Source: Pseudomonas sessilinigenes (GTDB taxonomy: Bacteria; Pseudomonadota; Gammaproteobacteria; Pseudomonadales; Pseudomonadaceae). Taken from it: a DNA stretch of 64,000 nt. Where the stretch lies: NCBI RefSeq assembly GCF_003850565.1, contig NZ_CP027706.1, positions 2,604,001 to 2,668,000 on the forward strand. Reading direction: 5' to 3'. Position 1 is the stretch's first letter; every line of letters begins with the position of its first letter. Below, in pieces: positions 1 through 8,706 of the stretch. The notes beneath the pieces were generated by a model. That model was not told where the DNA came from, did no database searches, and saw only the letters and a program-made list of their open reading frames with translations. The position numbers and the translations under genes are program-made.

Positions 1-1000
1 GGCCATAGACCTCGGTCAGGCCGTAGACGTGGGTGACCTGGATGCCCATCTCTTCCACGGCGCCGATCACCTTGGCCGGTGGCGCGGCCCCGGCCACCAT
101 GGCCTTGACCGGGTGGTCGATGGCCGCCTTGGCCGATTCCGGCATGTTCACCAGGGCATTGAGCACGATGGGCGCGCCGCACAGGTGGCTGACCTGGTGT
201 TCGCGGATCAGGTTGAGGATCTTCTGCGGGTCGACCCGGCGCAGGAATACGTGGACCCCGGCCAGGGCGGTGACGGTCCAGGGGTAGCACCAGCCGTTGC
301 AGTGGAACATCGGCAGGGTCCACAGGTACACCGGGTGGTTGCCCATGGCCCAGGTCATCTGGTTGCCCAGGGCGTTGAGGTAGGCGCCGCGGTGGTGATA
401 GACCACGCCCTTGGGATTGCCGGTGGTGCCGGAGGTGTAGTTCAGGGCGATGGCCTGCCACTCGTCATCCGGCCACTGCCAGGCGAACTCCGGGTCGCCC
501 TCGGCGAGGAACGCCTCGTAGTCCAGGTCGCTGACCGGCTGGCCCTCGCCGTACTCCGGGTCGTCGAGGTCGATCACCAGCGGCGGGTGGTCGAGCATGG
601 CCACGGCGGCCTGGATCACTGCATGGAACTCGCGGTCGGCGATCAGCACCTTGGCCTCGCCGTGGGCCAGCATGAAGGCGATGGCCTCGGCGTCCAGGCG
701 CACGTTGAGGGCGTTGAGCACGGCGCCGATCATCGGCACGCCGAAATGCGCCTCGAGCATCGCCGGGATGTTGGGCAGCATCACCGCCACCGTGTCGTTC
801 TTGCCGATCCCGCGGCCGGCCAGGGCCGAGGCCAGGCGCCGGCAGCGGCTGTAGGTCTGGACCCAGGTGCGACGGATCGAACCATGGACCACCGCCGGGT
901 AGTCCGGATAGACCGCGGCGGTACGCTCGATGAAGCTCAGGGGCGAAAGGGCGATGTGGTTGACGGCAGACGGCGCAAGGCCTTGCTCGTAGATGGACAT
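1..1000 (-). CDS. Acyl-CoA synthetase (AMP-forming), N-terminal part; runs off the window
   Basis: This is the first 333 residues of an acyl-adenylate-forming ligase that would activate a fatty or other carboxylic acid to its CoA thioester. The protein starts MSIYEQGLAP. The AMP-binding P-loop signature YTSGTTGNPKG is at about residues 188-198, and HCNGWC and GAAPP follow in the order expected for this superfamily. The remaining C-terminal half lies left of position 1. It is divergent from the histidine kinase at 1174 and shares an AT-rich intergenic region containing a perfect palindrome. The neighbourhood (beta-oxidation-type dehydrogenase at 4297) suggests carboxylic acid catabolism, but the substrate cannot be read from the sequence. 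Confidence 0.9.
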   Translation of the reverse strand, partial: MSIYEQGLAPSAVNHIALSPLSFIERTAAVYPDYPAVVHGSIRRTWVQTYSRCRRLASALAGRGIGKNDTVAVMLPNIPAMLEAHFGVPMIGAVLNALNVRLDAEAIAFMLAHGEAKVLIADREFHAVIQAAVAMLDHPPLVIDLDDPEYGEGQPVSDLDYEAFLAEGDPEFAWQWPDDEWQAIALNYTSGTTGNPKGVVYHHRGAYLNALGNQMTWAMGNHPVYLWTLPMFHCNGWCYPWTVTALAGVHVFLRRVDPQKILNLIREHQVSHLCGAPIVLNALVNMPESAKAAIDHPVKAMVAGAAPPAKVIGAVEEMGIQVTHVYGLTEVYG

Positions 1001-1124
1001 GGTTCGGGCACCCGGTGGCTGATTGTTAGCTCTATTGACCGAGGCGCTCGTTGGCGCCTCGGTGACTTATCCGGAGGCTTTTATATACTGTTTGCAGATT
1101 GATATGGAAGTAATACCTGAGTTG

Positions 1125-1142
1125 TATAGTATTAATACTATA
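1125..1142. promoter_or_regulatory. Perfect 18-bp palindrome between divergent genes
   Basis: TATAGTATTAATACTATA is its own reverse complement. It lies in the AT-rich gap between the acyl-CoA synthetase and the kinase gene, 31 bases before the kinase start. Its place suggests an operator for a dimeric regulator, possibly the FixJ-like regulator encoded at 3063; that assignment is inference. Confidence 0.6.
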
Positions 1143-1173
1143 TTGATCGCCGATGATCCCTAAAGGTCCAACG

Positions 1174-3066
1174 ATGATGCAAAGCTCCGCTCACTTGAGT
1201 CATTGGCTGCGCCTGCAGCGCGAAGGCCGCCTGCCAGATTCGCCCTGGCTGGGCCATGACCCGCAGCCCAGTGCGCTGCTGGATGCCGACGCCCGGGCGC
1301 TGGACCTGAACCCGGCGCTGCGCCAGTGGCTGGAGGGCGCGACAGGGGATGGGCTGGCGGCCTGGCTGCCGGTCAACCACCCGGCCCTGGTGCGGGCCTG
1401 CCTCGACCAGCAACGGCCGATCGAGGACGTCGAGGCCCAGTGCGGCGAGCGGATCCTGCTCTGGACCTTCATCCCCGACCCGTATCGCCAGCGGGTCCTG
1501 GCCCGGTGCCGCGAGGCCACCACCCAGGTGCAGGCCGAGCGCGAGTCGGCCAGGGCTCGGCGGCTGTATCGGCTGATCACCGAGAACACCACCGACCTGA
1601 TTTCCCGGCACACCCCCGATGGCTGCTTCCTCGACGCCTCGCCTGCGTCCTGGACCCTGCTCGGTTACTGGCCCGAGGAGCTGCGCGGCATGCCCGCCCG
1701 CAGCCTGTTGCACAGCCGCGGGCTGGCCGGGCTGATGCAGCGCACCGGGGATGCCCTGGAGCAGGACGGCTACCACACCATGACCTATCGCATCCGCCAT
1801 CGCGACGGCCACTACCTGTGGTTCGAGACCGCCTGCCGGGCGATCCGCGAGACCTACACCGGGGCGGTGGTGGAGGTGGTGGCGGTATCCCGGGACATCA
1901 CCGCCCGGGTCCAGGCCGAGGAGAACAAGCGGCGCCTGGCCGAGGTGGTGGAGGCCAACCCCGATCCGGTGCTGTTCGTCCAGCCGGGCGGCAGTGTCAC
2001 TTACCTCAACCCGGCCGCCCGGCGCGCCCTGGGCCTGGAGCCCGCGCAGGCGATGCCCGAGCTGGTGGCGATCCTCAGTCCGGCGGTGCTGCAAAGCCTG
2101 CAGCGAGAGGGCTGGGAATGCGCCGAGCGCACCGGGCGCTGGAGCATCGAGACTCGCTTGCAGCCGCCCTCGGGCGGTGACTCGGTGGCGGTGTCGCTGA
2201 TGCTCCTGGCGCACCGGGCGGCCAGCGGCGAGCGTTTCTATTCCCTGGTGGCCCATGACCAGAGCGAGCGCGAATTGCGCGAAGCCCAGCAGCGTCATCA
2301 CCAGGACGAGCTGGCCCATACCGCGCGTTTGGTGACCCTGGGCGAGCTGGCCTCGGGCATCGCCCACGAGATCAACCAGCCGCTGGCGGCGGTGGTCAAC
2401 TACGTCAACGCCAGCCAGCGCTATTTACAGGCGCTGGACACCCAGCCCCAGGCTGCGCAAAAGGTGGCCCAGGGCCTGGAGCGCATCGCCGAGCAGGCGA
2501 CCCACGCCGCCGAGGTGATCAAGCGCCTGCGGGCGTTCCTGCGCAAGGGCGGGCGGCGGCTCCAGGCCCTGGACAGCGCCGAGGTGGCCCGGGAAACCGT
2601 GCGCCTGTGCGCCTGGGAAGCCCAGGCGTGCCAGGTGGTGATCGAGCTGCGCCTGGCGGATAATCTGCCGCCGGTCTACGCCGACCGGGTGCTGCTGGAA
2701 CAGGTGCTGCTCAACCTCTTGCGCAACGCCATCGAGGCCAATCGTGAGGTCCATGCGCAACAGGCCTCGCAGATCGTGCTCCAGGCCATGGCCGGCGCCG
2801 AGGGTGGGGTCTGCATCAGCGTCAGCGACCAGGGCCCCGGGGTTTCTACCCAGCAGCTGGCGCAGTTGTTCACCCCGTTCTACACCAGCAAGGCCAATGG
2901 CCTGGGGCTGGGGCTGTCCATGAGCCGCAGCATCGTCGAGGGTTTCGGTGGCGACTTGCAGGCCCGGCCCCAGGCCCAGGGCCTGCGCATGGACTGCCAT
3001 CTGCCGGCCACGGCGCCGCTTGAGACCGATCCATCCATTTCCCCGAACACAGGAGCAAGGCCATGA
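1174..3066 (+). CDS. PAS-domain sensor histidine kinase
   Basis: A soluble-looking kinase of 630 residues with no obvious membrane segment. Two PAS regions are visible, about residues 130-245 (S-box with LGYWPEELRGM) and 255-365. The HisKA motif SGIAHEINQP follows, with phosphate-accepting His near 398. The ATPase part has the N-box LLNLLRNAIEAN, DQGPG and GLGLGLSMSRSIVEG. The architecture resembles FixL-type kinases. An upstream in-frame ATG at 1153 exists, but AAAGG at 1162-1166 is well placed for the ATG at 1174 (or 1177), so 1174 was chosen. The stop overlaps the regulator start by four bases (ATGA), indicating a translationally coupled pair. The signal is unknown; the divergent acyl-CoA synthetase is a likely target. 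Confidence 0.9.
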   Translation: MMQSSAHLSHWLRLQREGRLPDSPWLGHDPQPSALLDADARALDLNPALRQWLEGATGDGLAAWLPVNHPALVRACLDQQRPIEDVEAQCGERILLWTFIPDPYRQRVLARCREATTQVQAERESARARRLYRLITENTTDLISRHTPDGCFLDASPASWTLLGYWPEELRGMPARSLLHSRGLAGLMQRTGDALEQDGYHTMTYRIRHRDGHYLWFETACRAIRETYTGAVVEVVAVSRDITARVQAEENKRRLAEVVEANPDPVLFVQPGGSVTYLNPAARRALGLEPAQAMPELVAILSPAVLQSLQREGWECAERTGRWSIETRLQPPSGGDSVAVSLMLLAHRAASGERFYSLVAHDQSERELREAQQRHHQDELAHTARLVTLGELASGIAHEINQPLAAVVNYVNASQRYLQALDTQPQAAQKVAQGLERIAEQATHAAEVIKRLRAFLRKGGRRLQALDSAEVARETVRLCAWEAQACQVVIELRLADNLPPVYADRVLLEQVLLNLLRNAIEANREVHAQQASQIVLQAMAGAEGGVCISVSDQGPGVSTQQLAQLFTPFYTSKANGLGLGLSMSRSIVEGFGGDLQARPQAQGLRMDCHLPATAPLETDPSISPNTGARP

Positions 3067-3698
3067 CGAGTGCGACGCAGCAGTTGGTGTACGTGGTCGA
3101 CGATGACCCGGCCATGCTCGACTCCACGGTCTGGCTGCTGGAGTCGGTGGGCCTGGCGGCCGTGCCCTTCACCAGTGGTCGCGAGTTCCTCGAGCATTGC
3201 GACCCGAGCCGCAACGCCTGTGTGCTGCTGGATGTGCGCATGCCCGGCATGGGCGGGTTGAATGTCCAGGAAGAGCTGCGCCAGCGGGAAATCGACCTGC
3301 CGCTGATCTTCGTCAGTGGCCATGCCGATGTGCCCATCGTGGTCCGCGCGTTCAAGGCCGGGGCGGCGGACTTCATCGAGAAGCCCTACAACGAGCAACT
3401 GCTGCTCGATAGCGTGCAGCAGGCGTTGAACCGCGCCGGCAGCCGCCAGCGCCAGGGCGCCGGGCAGGCCCGGGTACTGGAGCGCCTGGAGAGCCTGACG
3501 CCACGGGAAAAGGATGTGCTGCTGCCGCTGGTGCAGGGCTACACCAATCGCGAGATCGCCGAGCAGCTGGGGGTCAGCATCAAGACCATCGACCTGTACC
3601 GCTCGCGGGTGATGAAGCGCATGCAGGCCGAGCATTTGCCGGAACTGGTGGGCATGGCCATCGCCGCCGGCCTGGTGGACCCGCTGCAATTGCGCTGA
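3063..3698 (+). CDS. FixJ/NarL-type response regulator
   Basis: The partner of the kinase just upstream, 211 residues. The receiver domain (about 1-125) has the acidic pocket DDD at 13-15, the phospho-acceptor in LLDVRMPGMGG (Asp57), and the Lys of EKPYN. A LuxR-type helix-turn-helix with LTPREKDVLLPL and NREIAEQLGVSIKTIDLYRSRVMKRM fills the C-terminus, which is the FixJ arrangement. It should bind DNA as a dimer when phosphorylated. The palindrome at 1125-1142 is a candidate site. It is convergent with the TetR gene that ends ten bases downstream. Confidence 0.92.
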   Translation: MTSATQQLVYVVDDDPAMLDSTVWLLESVGLAAVPFTSGREFLEHCDPSRNACVLLDVRMPGMGGLNVQEELRQREIDLPLIFVSGHADVPIVVRAFKAGAADFIEKPYNEQLLLDSVQQALNRAGSRQRQGAGQARVLERLESLTPREKDVLLPLVQGYTNREIAEQLGVSIKTIDLYRSRVMKRMQAEHLPELVGMAIAAGLVDPLQLR

Positions 3699-3707
3699 GG
3701 CCTGGCC

Positions 3708-4304
3708 TCAGGCCACGGCGCTGTGGCTTGGGCCTGTGCCCACCAGGCGTTCGATGGCGCCGCTGAGCAGGTTCTCCAGCAAGGCTTCGCGCTCGCGCTC
3801 GCCCAGGGGCTGTTCCTGGAACCAGCTGGGGGCGGTATTGAGCAGGTTGGCCACCGCATGGGCGGTGGCCCGGCGCGTGGCTTCCCCTTGCCCGGCAGGC
3901 GTGCCCAGCAGTTGCAGCAATTGCTGTTCGTAGCCTGCGCGCAATTGCTCGACGCGCAACTGCTGGTCGGGGTTCAGGCAGCCGCTGTCGCGCTCCACCA
4001 GGCGAAAGTGCCGGGGCAGTTCCCGGTGCAGTTTCAGGTGGGCGCGGATCAGCGCCACCAGGCAGCCGTCCTGGAGCTTGCGCCGCTGCAGGCGCTTGAG
4101 GGTGCCTTGCAGCTCATCGAAGAACTCCTCGATCAGGTCCAGCAACAGGTGCTGCTTGCTCGGGTAATGGTGATACAGCGAACCCGGCGTCAGCCCCAGG
4201 TGGCTGGCCAGCTCGCGCATACCGACCTGGCCGAAGCCCTTGCTGGCAAACAGCTCCAGGGCCTTGTCGCGGCTTTGTGCGAAGCGCGAGCAGCGTTCAG
4301 CCAT
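3708..4304 (-). CDS. TetR family transcriptional regulator
   Basis: A repressor of about 198 residues. The N-terminal HTH is clear (MRELASHLGLTPGSLYHHYPSK, about residues 29-50), followed by a helical ligand-binding domain. ATGs at 4310 and 4304 both overlap the stop of the upstream 3-hydroxyacyl-CoA dehydrogenase gene by a few bases. No strong ribosome site was seen, so translational coupling is likely and the exact start is uncertain. The longer frame to 4352 lies inside the dehydrogenase gene and was not used. Being in one operon with the dehydrogenase suggests an acyl-CoA-responsive regulator, as for FadR/PsrA-like TetR proteins; the ligand is inferred only. Confidence 0.88.
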   Translation of the reverse strand: MAERCSRFAQSRDKALELFASKGFGQVGMRELASHLGLTPGSLYHHYPSKQHLLLDLIEEFFDELQGTLKRLQRRKLQDGCLVALIRAHLKLHRELPRHFRLVERDSGCLNPDQQLRVEQLRAGYEQQLLQLLGTPAGQGEATRRATAHAVANLLNTAPSWFQEQPLGEREREALLENLLSGAIERLVGTGPSHSAVA

Positions 4305-5148
4305 AGGCATGGAAGCCACGCCCGGTCTTGCGGCCCAGGTAGCCGGCGGCAACCATTTCCTTGAGCAGCGGGGCGGGGCGGTACTTGCTGTCGTTGAAGC
4401 CCTCGTAGAAGGCTTCGAGGATCGCCAGCAGGGTGTCCAGGCCGATCAGGTCGGCCAGGGCCAGCGGGCCGATCGGCTGGTTGCAGCCCAGGCGCATGCC
4501 GGCGTCGATGTCCTCGGCGCTGGCCAGGCCTTCCTGGAACACCAGGATCGCCTCGTTGATCATCGGCACCAGGATGCGGTTGACCACGAAGCCCGGGCGG
4601 TTGCCGGCGGTGATCGCGGTCTTGCCCAGGCGCTGGGCCATGTCCAGGGCCAGGGCGTGGGTCGCATCGCTGGTCTGCAGGCCGCGGATCACCTCGATCA
4701 GGCCCATCACCGGCACCGGGTTGAAGAAGTGCAGGCCGATGAAGCGCTCCGGGGCGCTGACGCTGGCCGCCAGCTGGGTGATGGACAGCGACGAGGTGTT
4801 GGAGGCGATCACGCACTCGGGGCCGACCTGGGCGGCGATCTGCTGCAGTACCTTGAGCTTGAGTTCGAGGTTCTCGGTGGCGGCCTCGATCACCAGCTGG
4901 ACATCCTTGAGCGTGGCGTAGTCGGTGCTGATGCGGATGCGTTCCAGGGTCGCGAGCTTCTGCCCATCGCTCAACTCGCCCTTGGTCACCTGCCGGTCGA
5001 GGTTCTTGCCGATGGTGGCCAGGGCCTTTTCCAGGGCGGGCTGGGCGATGTCCAACAGGGTCACGGCAAAGCCCGCCTGGGCGCAGACCTGGGCGATACC
5101 GTTGCCCATGGTGCCGGCGCCGATCACACCGATGTTCGCAAGATTCAT
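4297..5148 (-). CDS. 3-hydroxybutyryl-CoA / 3-hydroxyacyl-CoA dehydrogenase
   Basis: NAD-dependent oxidation of L-3-hydroxyacyl-CoA to 3-ketoacyl-CoA. The 283-residue length is typical of the single-domain short-chain enzymes (Hbd/PaaH type). The N-terminal Rossmann motif GAGTMGNGIAQ is at residues 10-20. The region GLHFFNPVPVM (138-148) carries the catalytic His, and NRPGFVVNRI precedes the helical C-terminal domain. The start at 5148 is supported by AGGAAGAG a few bases upstream; the longer open frame has no such support. It is divergent from the AraC gene at 5319 and overlaps tetR downstream. Confidence 0.93.
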   Translation of the reverse strand: MNLANIGVIGAGTMGNGIAQVCAQAGFAVTLLDIAQPALEKALATIGKNLDRQVTKGELSDGQKLATLERIRISTDYATLKDVQLVIEAATENLELKLKVLQQIAAQVGPECVIASNTSSLSITQLAASVSAPERFIGLHFFNPVPVMGLIEVIRGLQTSDATHALALDMAQRLGKTAITAGNRPGFVVNRILVPMINEAILVFQEGLASAEDIDAGMRLGCNQPIGPLALADLIGLDTLLAILEAFYEGFNDSKYRPAPLLKEMVAAGYLGRKTGRGFHAYG

Positions 5149-5318
5149 CTTCAGCTCTTCCTTTGTTCGTTGCCTTCGCGGAGCATGGCGGCCATGCCTT
5201 GCACGGCCCATTGTCGAGCGCGAGTCTAGGGCCCCGCACAGGGGCGGACTATGCCGAAAGCGGTCAACCGTGCTGGCGTTTTTTGCCACAGCGTCCGTTC
5301 CGGGGGGACAGCCTTCAC

Positions 5319-6332
5319 ATGCGCGAAACCGATTCGGTCGCCGCCTATTACCTGCAGGTCATGACCCATGCCCTGCACCAGCGTCCGGCGCGCCTGGCGG
5401 CGGTGCTGGCCGAGGCCGGGATTGACCCTGCGCTGTTGCAACAGCCTCGGGCGCGGGTCTCCGGCAGCGCCTTTGCGGCGCTGTGGCTGATCCAGATTCG
5501 CGAGCTGCAGGACGAATTTTTCCAGCTCGATTCCCATGGCCTGCCGCCCGGGGCCTTCGCCCTGATCTGCCGGGGGTTGATCCAGGAGCCGAACCTGGAG
5601 AAGGCCCTGCGCCAGTGCCTGAACAACTTCAGCCTGTTTTTGCGGGACTTTGGCGGCACTCTCAGTGTGCGTGGCAAGCGCGCGGTGATCAGCCTCCACA
5701 GCCGCTGCCAGGAGCCGGGGCGCGGCCACTATGGCGAGGAAACCCTGCTGGTGCTGATCATCAGCCTGTTGTGCTGGTTGGGCGGACGGCGGATTCCCAT
5801 CGATCGCGCGGAGTTTCGCCATGCCCGCCTCAGCCTCGACGACGACGCGCTGCTGTGGGGCAGCAACCTGACCTGGAACGCCGGACGCACCGAGATCGAA
5901 TTCGCCAGCCGCTTGCTGCGCCTGCCGGTGGTCCAGGACCTGGCCTCGCTCAAGGTATTCCTGCGCAGCGCCCCGCAATGGCTGGTGATCCGTTTTCGCA
6001 ACCAGCACGGCCTGACCACCCAGGTGCACCAGCGCCTGCGAAGCAGCCACTACAGCCAGTGGCCGACCCTGGAAGCCTTCGCCCAGGAGGTGCAGATGAG
6101 CCCCAGCACCCTGCGTCGGCGCCTGGAGCGCGAGGGGGGCTCCTACCAGGAGATCAAGGACGAGGTCCGCCGGAACGTCGCGGTGGACCTGTTGCGCCGC
6201 TCGGCGGCCAGCATCGGCGAGATCGCCGAATTGACCGGCTTCCAGGAGCCCAGCGCCTTCCACCGCGCTTTCAAGAAATGGACCGGCGAAAGCCCCGGGC
6301 GCTACCGCGCCCGTTTCAACCCAACCCTGTAG
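5319..6332 (+). CDS. AraC family regulator (OruR/ArgR-like architecture)
   Basis: A protein of 337 residues with a long N-terminal sensor domain of the AraC 'arabinose-binding' type seen in OruR-like Pseudomonas regulators. The C-terminal double HTH is clear: SPSTLRRRLEREGGSYQEIKD and IAELTGFQEPSAFHRAFKKWTG. The start MRETDSVAAYYLQ follows GGGGGGA at 5301-5307. It is divergent from the 3-hydroxyacyl-CoA dehydrogenase gene with about 170 bases between, so it probably regulates that gene. The inducer is not identifiable from sequence. Confidence 0.9.
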   Translation: MRETDSVAAYYLQVMTHALHQRPARLAAVLAEAGIDPALLQQPRARVSGSAFAALWLIQIRELQDEFFQLDSHGLPPGAFALICRGLIQEPNLEKALRQCLNNFSLFLRDFGGTLSVRGKRAVISLHSRCQEPGRGHYGEETLLVLIISLLCWLGGRRIPIDRAEFRHARLSLDDDALLWGSNLTWNAGRTEIEFASRLLRLPVVQDLASLKVFLRSAPQWLVIRFRNQHGLTTQVHQRLRSSHYSQWPTLEAFAQEVQMSPSTLRRRLEREGGSYQEIKDEVRRNVAVDLLRRSAASIGEIAELTGFQEPSAFHRAFKKWTGESPGRYRARFNPTL

Positions 6333-6464
6333 CCGCTGCCGCAGGCTGCGAACGGCTGCGTAGCAGGCGCGCGATCTTGAAGCCCCAGCAGGTCCGACGG
6401 GAGATCGCCAAGCAAGGCCCTGCGGGCCTTTGCGCAGTTTCGCGGGCTCAGCAGCGGCTACAGG
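6331..6464. repeat. Dispersed intergenic repeat, type 2 ('TAGCCGCTGCCG...' family), copy 1
   Basis: The block begins TAGCCGCTGCCGCAGGCTGC and ends in AGCAGCGGCTACAGG, so its ends are inverted with respect to each other. Related blocks occur at 15043-15194, 56324-56454 and 59361-59500, always between genes. It fills the space between the AraC gene and acoR and holds no gene. Confidence 0.7.
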
Positions 6465-6466
6465 GG

Positions 6467-8347
6467 TTATCCATTTGGGGCAGGGGAGCTTCTGCCGGGC
6501 ATCTGGATGCCGTGTTGCTGCACCCGGCGATACAGGGTCGCGCGGGAGATGCCCAGGGCCCTGGCCGCCGCCAGGGGTTTCCAGCGGTGGCGCACCAGGG
6601 CGTCGAGCAGGGCCTGGCGCTCGGGGCTGGTATTGGTTTGTGGGGCGGGCAGGGGACCAGGGGTGGTGGCGTCGCGCAGTGGCTCGGGCAGGTCCAGCAG
6701 TTGGATCACCGGCCCTTCGCATACCGCGCAGGCATAGCGCAGTACGTGGCGCAGCTGGCGCACGTTGCCCGGCCAGCGATAGCCCAGCAGGCACTCCAGG
6801 GCGGCGTCGCCCAGTTGCAGGGGCGTGCCGCAACGCTGGGACTCTTCTTCAACGATCTTGGTGATCAACGCCAGGCGGTCGCTGCGCTCGCGCAAGGGCG
6901 GTAGCTGGAAGCGCGCGCCGCCCAGGCGGAAATACAGGTCCTCGCGAAAGCTGCCATCGGCCACCAGCGCTTCCAGGTCGCGGTGGGTGGCGCAGATCAC
7001 CTGGATGTCCACCGCCTGGCGCCGCGCGGCGCCCAGCGGCGCCACCTCGCCCTCGGCCAGTACCCGCAGCAGGCGGGTCTGCAAGGCCAGGGGCATGTCG
7101 CCGATCTCGTCCAGGAACAGGGTGCCGCCGTCGGCCTGTTGCAGCAGGCCCTGCATGCCCTTGCTGGAGGCTCCGGTGAAGGCCCCGGCGACATAACCGA
7201 ACAGTTCGCTCTCGATCAGGTTTTCCGGAATCGCCGCGCAGTTCAGCGCCACGAACGGCCGCTCGCGACGCTGGCTGGCCTGGTGCAACTGGCGGGCGAA
7301 GACTTCCTTGCCACTGCCGGTCTCGCCCTGGACCAGCACCGGCAGGTGGCGATCCTTGACCCGCACCGCCAGGCGCAGGCTCTGCTCCACCCTGGGGTCC
7401 AGCGCCTGCCCGGCCAGTTGCAGCCGTGGCCGGCTGGCCGGCCTGCGCGGCGCTTGCAGGCGACCGTGCAGCTCGCCATCCAGGGGCCACAGCGCCTGGT
7501 CCCTGGCGCGTTGCAGCAACTGGGTGTCGAACACCTGGGCGATGTGCCGGGGCAACTGGCCGTGGCGGCGCAGCAGGTAGGCCCGGGCGGCGGGGTTCAG
7601 CGCTTGCAGGCAACCGTCGTCGTCCCAGGCCAGCAGGAAGTCCGGCTGGCTGTCGACATAACCCGGGCTGGCGTGGGCCCGCAGGACCCAGTAGCCCTGG
7701 GCGCTGCTCATGAAGAACGCCTGCTCGATCGCCCGCGCGCTCTGTACCACCAACTGGCGGATCAGGTGCTGGGAACGGCGATCGTCCGGCGAGCGCACCG
7801 CCGAGACGTCCAGCACCCCCAGCAGTTCACCCTGGGGGTCGAACACCGGGGCCGCGGAGCAGGTCAGGCCGATGAAGGCGGCGCGAAAGTGATCGCGCTT
7901 GTGCACCGTCACCGCAGCGCCGCTGGTGAGCACCGCCGCCACGCCGCAGGTGCCTTCCTCGCCCTCCGACCAGCAGGTGCCCAGGTACAGGCCGGCCTTG
8001 CGGCAATCGTTGCGGATGGCGGACTCGACCCGGTAGTCGATGGTGCGGCCCTGGGCGTCGGTGAGCAGCACGCAGTAGTCGGCATCGCGCACCTGGCCAT
8101 GCAGGCGCGCCACTTCTTCGCTGGCGATGCGCAGGAACAGCTCCGAGCGCTCGCGGCACTGCTTGAGCAGGTCTTCGGAGAGGATGCGTGGCCCCTGCAG
8201 CGAGGCGGGGTCCAGGTGGTGCTGCTCCATGGAGCGGCGCCAGGAGTCGAGGATCAGGTTCGGTACCGGCGCCTGGGGCAGGTGCGCGGCGTTCTTCAAG
8301 ACCCGGCTGACGCAGTCGACATGGGCGCGGGAATGGGCGGAAAGCAT
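6467..8347 (-). CDS. acoR: Sigma-54-dependent activator of acetoin catabolism
   Basis: A 626-residue enhancer-binding protein. An N-terminal GAF-like sensor region spans about residues 60-210. The AAA+ domain has Walker A GETGSGKE (341-348), the sigma-54 contact loop GAFTGA (388-393) and Walker [11 protein letters not shown] (407-416). A Fis-type HTH ([21 protein letters not shown]) is at the C-terminus. The start at 8347 follows GGAGG. It is divergent from acoX-acoA-acoB-acoC-bdhA, the arrangement of the Pseudomonas acetoin locus, and should activate the sigma-54 promoter at 8579 by binding the inverted repeats at 8441 and 8484 when acetoin is present. Confidence 0.95.
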   Translation of the reverse strand: MLSAHSRAHVDCVSRVLKNAAHLPQAPVPNLILDSWRRSMEQHHLDPASLQGPRILSEDLLKQCRERSELFLRIASEEVARLHGQVRDADYCVLLTDAQGRTIDYRVESAIRNDCRKAGLYLGTCWSEGEEGTCGVAAVLTSGAAVTVHKRDHFRAAFIGLTCSAAPVFDPQGELLGVLDVSAVRSPDDRRSQHLIRQLVVQSARAIEQAFFMSSAQGYWVLRAHASPGYVDSQPDFLLAWDDDGCLQALNPAARAYLLRRHGQLPRHIAQVFDTQLLQRARDQALWPLDGELHGRLQAPRRPASRPRLQLAGQALDPRVEQSLRLAVRVKDRHLPVLVQGETGSGKEVFARQLHQASQRRERPFVALNCAAIPENLIESELFGYVAGAFTGASSKGMQGLLQQADGGTLFLDEIGDMPLALQTRLLRVLAEGEVAPLGAARRQAVDIQVICATHRDLEALVADGSFREDLYFRLGGARFQLPPLRERSDRLALITKIVEEESQRCGTPLQLGDAALECLLGYRWPGNVRQLRHVLRYACAVCEGPVIQLLDLPEPLRDATTPGPLPAPQTNTSPERQALLDALVRHRWKPLAAARALGISRATLYRRVQQHGIQMPGRSSPAPNG

Positions 8348-8440
8348 GACAGGCCTCCGGTTACAGCTTCTTATCGTTGTGGGCGCATTAAGCGCCGATC
8401 CGCGCCTGCGGACAAGCACCGGCTGGCCCGGTGGCGAGGT

Positions 8441-8500
8441 TGAGACGCAACGTCTCAAGGTCTCGCCTCTGCCCCGTGCAACCTGACATGCAACGTCTCA
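8441..8500. promoter_or_regulatory. Two tandem inverted repeats, likely AcoR upstream activating sites
   Basis: TGAGACGCAACGTCTCA at 8441-8457 is a perfect inverted repeat of two 7-base arms around CAA. TGACATGCAACGTCTCA at 8484-8500 is a second, weaker copy with the same right half. Their starts are 43 bases apart, close to four helical turns, so both would face the same side of DNA. They lie about 80-140 bases before the -24/-12 promoter, as expected for an enhancer-binding protein. Confidence 0.82.
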
Positions 8501-8578
8501 CCGGCGCTGCCGGGCAAGGCGCCGGGGCCTGCGTGCCAGGCGCTCTGCGGCGGGCTTTTGCGCAAGATTTTCGACAAC

Positions 8579-8594
8579 TGGCACCGGCCTTGCT
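8579..8594 (+). promoter_or_regulatory. Sigma-54 -24/-12 promoter of the aco operon
   Basis: TGGCACCGGCCTTGCT matches the consensus TGGCAC-N5-TTGCW exactly. It lies about 110 bases before acoX and downstream of the two putative AcoR sites. Transcription should start near 8605. Confidence 0.88.
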
Positions 8595-8664
8595 CTGGCC
8601 CTTGGCAACCCGCCGCAGGCTTCCCCGACGGCGGGCCCATCCAAGAACAAGAACGAGGTATGCC

Positions 8665-8706
8665 ATGCACTGTCCTGGCCGTGAACTGCCTGTGGTGAGC
8701 TTATGA
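8665..8706 (+). CDS. Possible 13-residue leader peptide coupled to acoX
   Basis: ATG at 8665 opens a short frame, MHCPGRELPVVSL, whose TGA overlaps the acoX ATG (ATGA at 8703-8706). GAACGAGG at 8651-8658 is a good ribosome site for it, while acoX itself has only a weak one. The geometry suggests that translation of this leader could deliver ribosomes to acoX. Whether the peptide has any function is unknown; it may be only a coupling device or chance. Confidence 0.4.
   Translation: MHCPGRELPVVSL

Noticed and set aside
4190..5239. Long open frames on other strands and frames throughout (for example 1138-2367 minus, 4190-5239 minus, 43711-46320 minus)
   Set aside because: High GC sequence gives long shadow frames; each overlaps a gene with clear domains, and the shadows have low-complexity or unusual composition.
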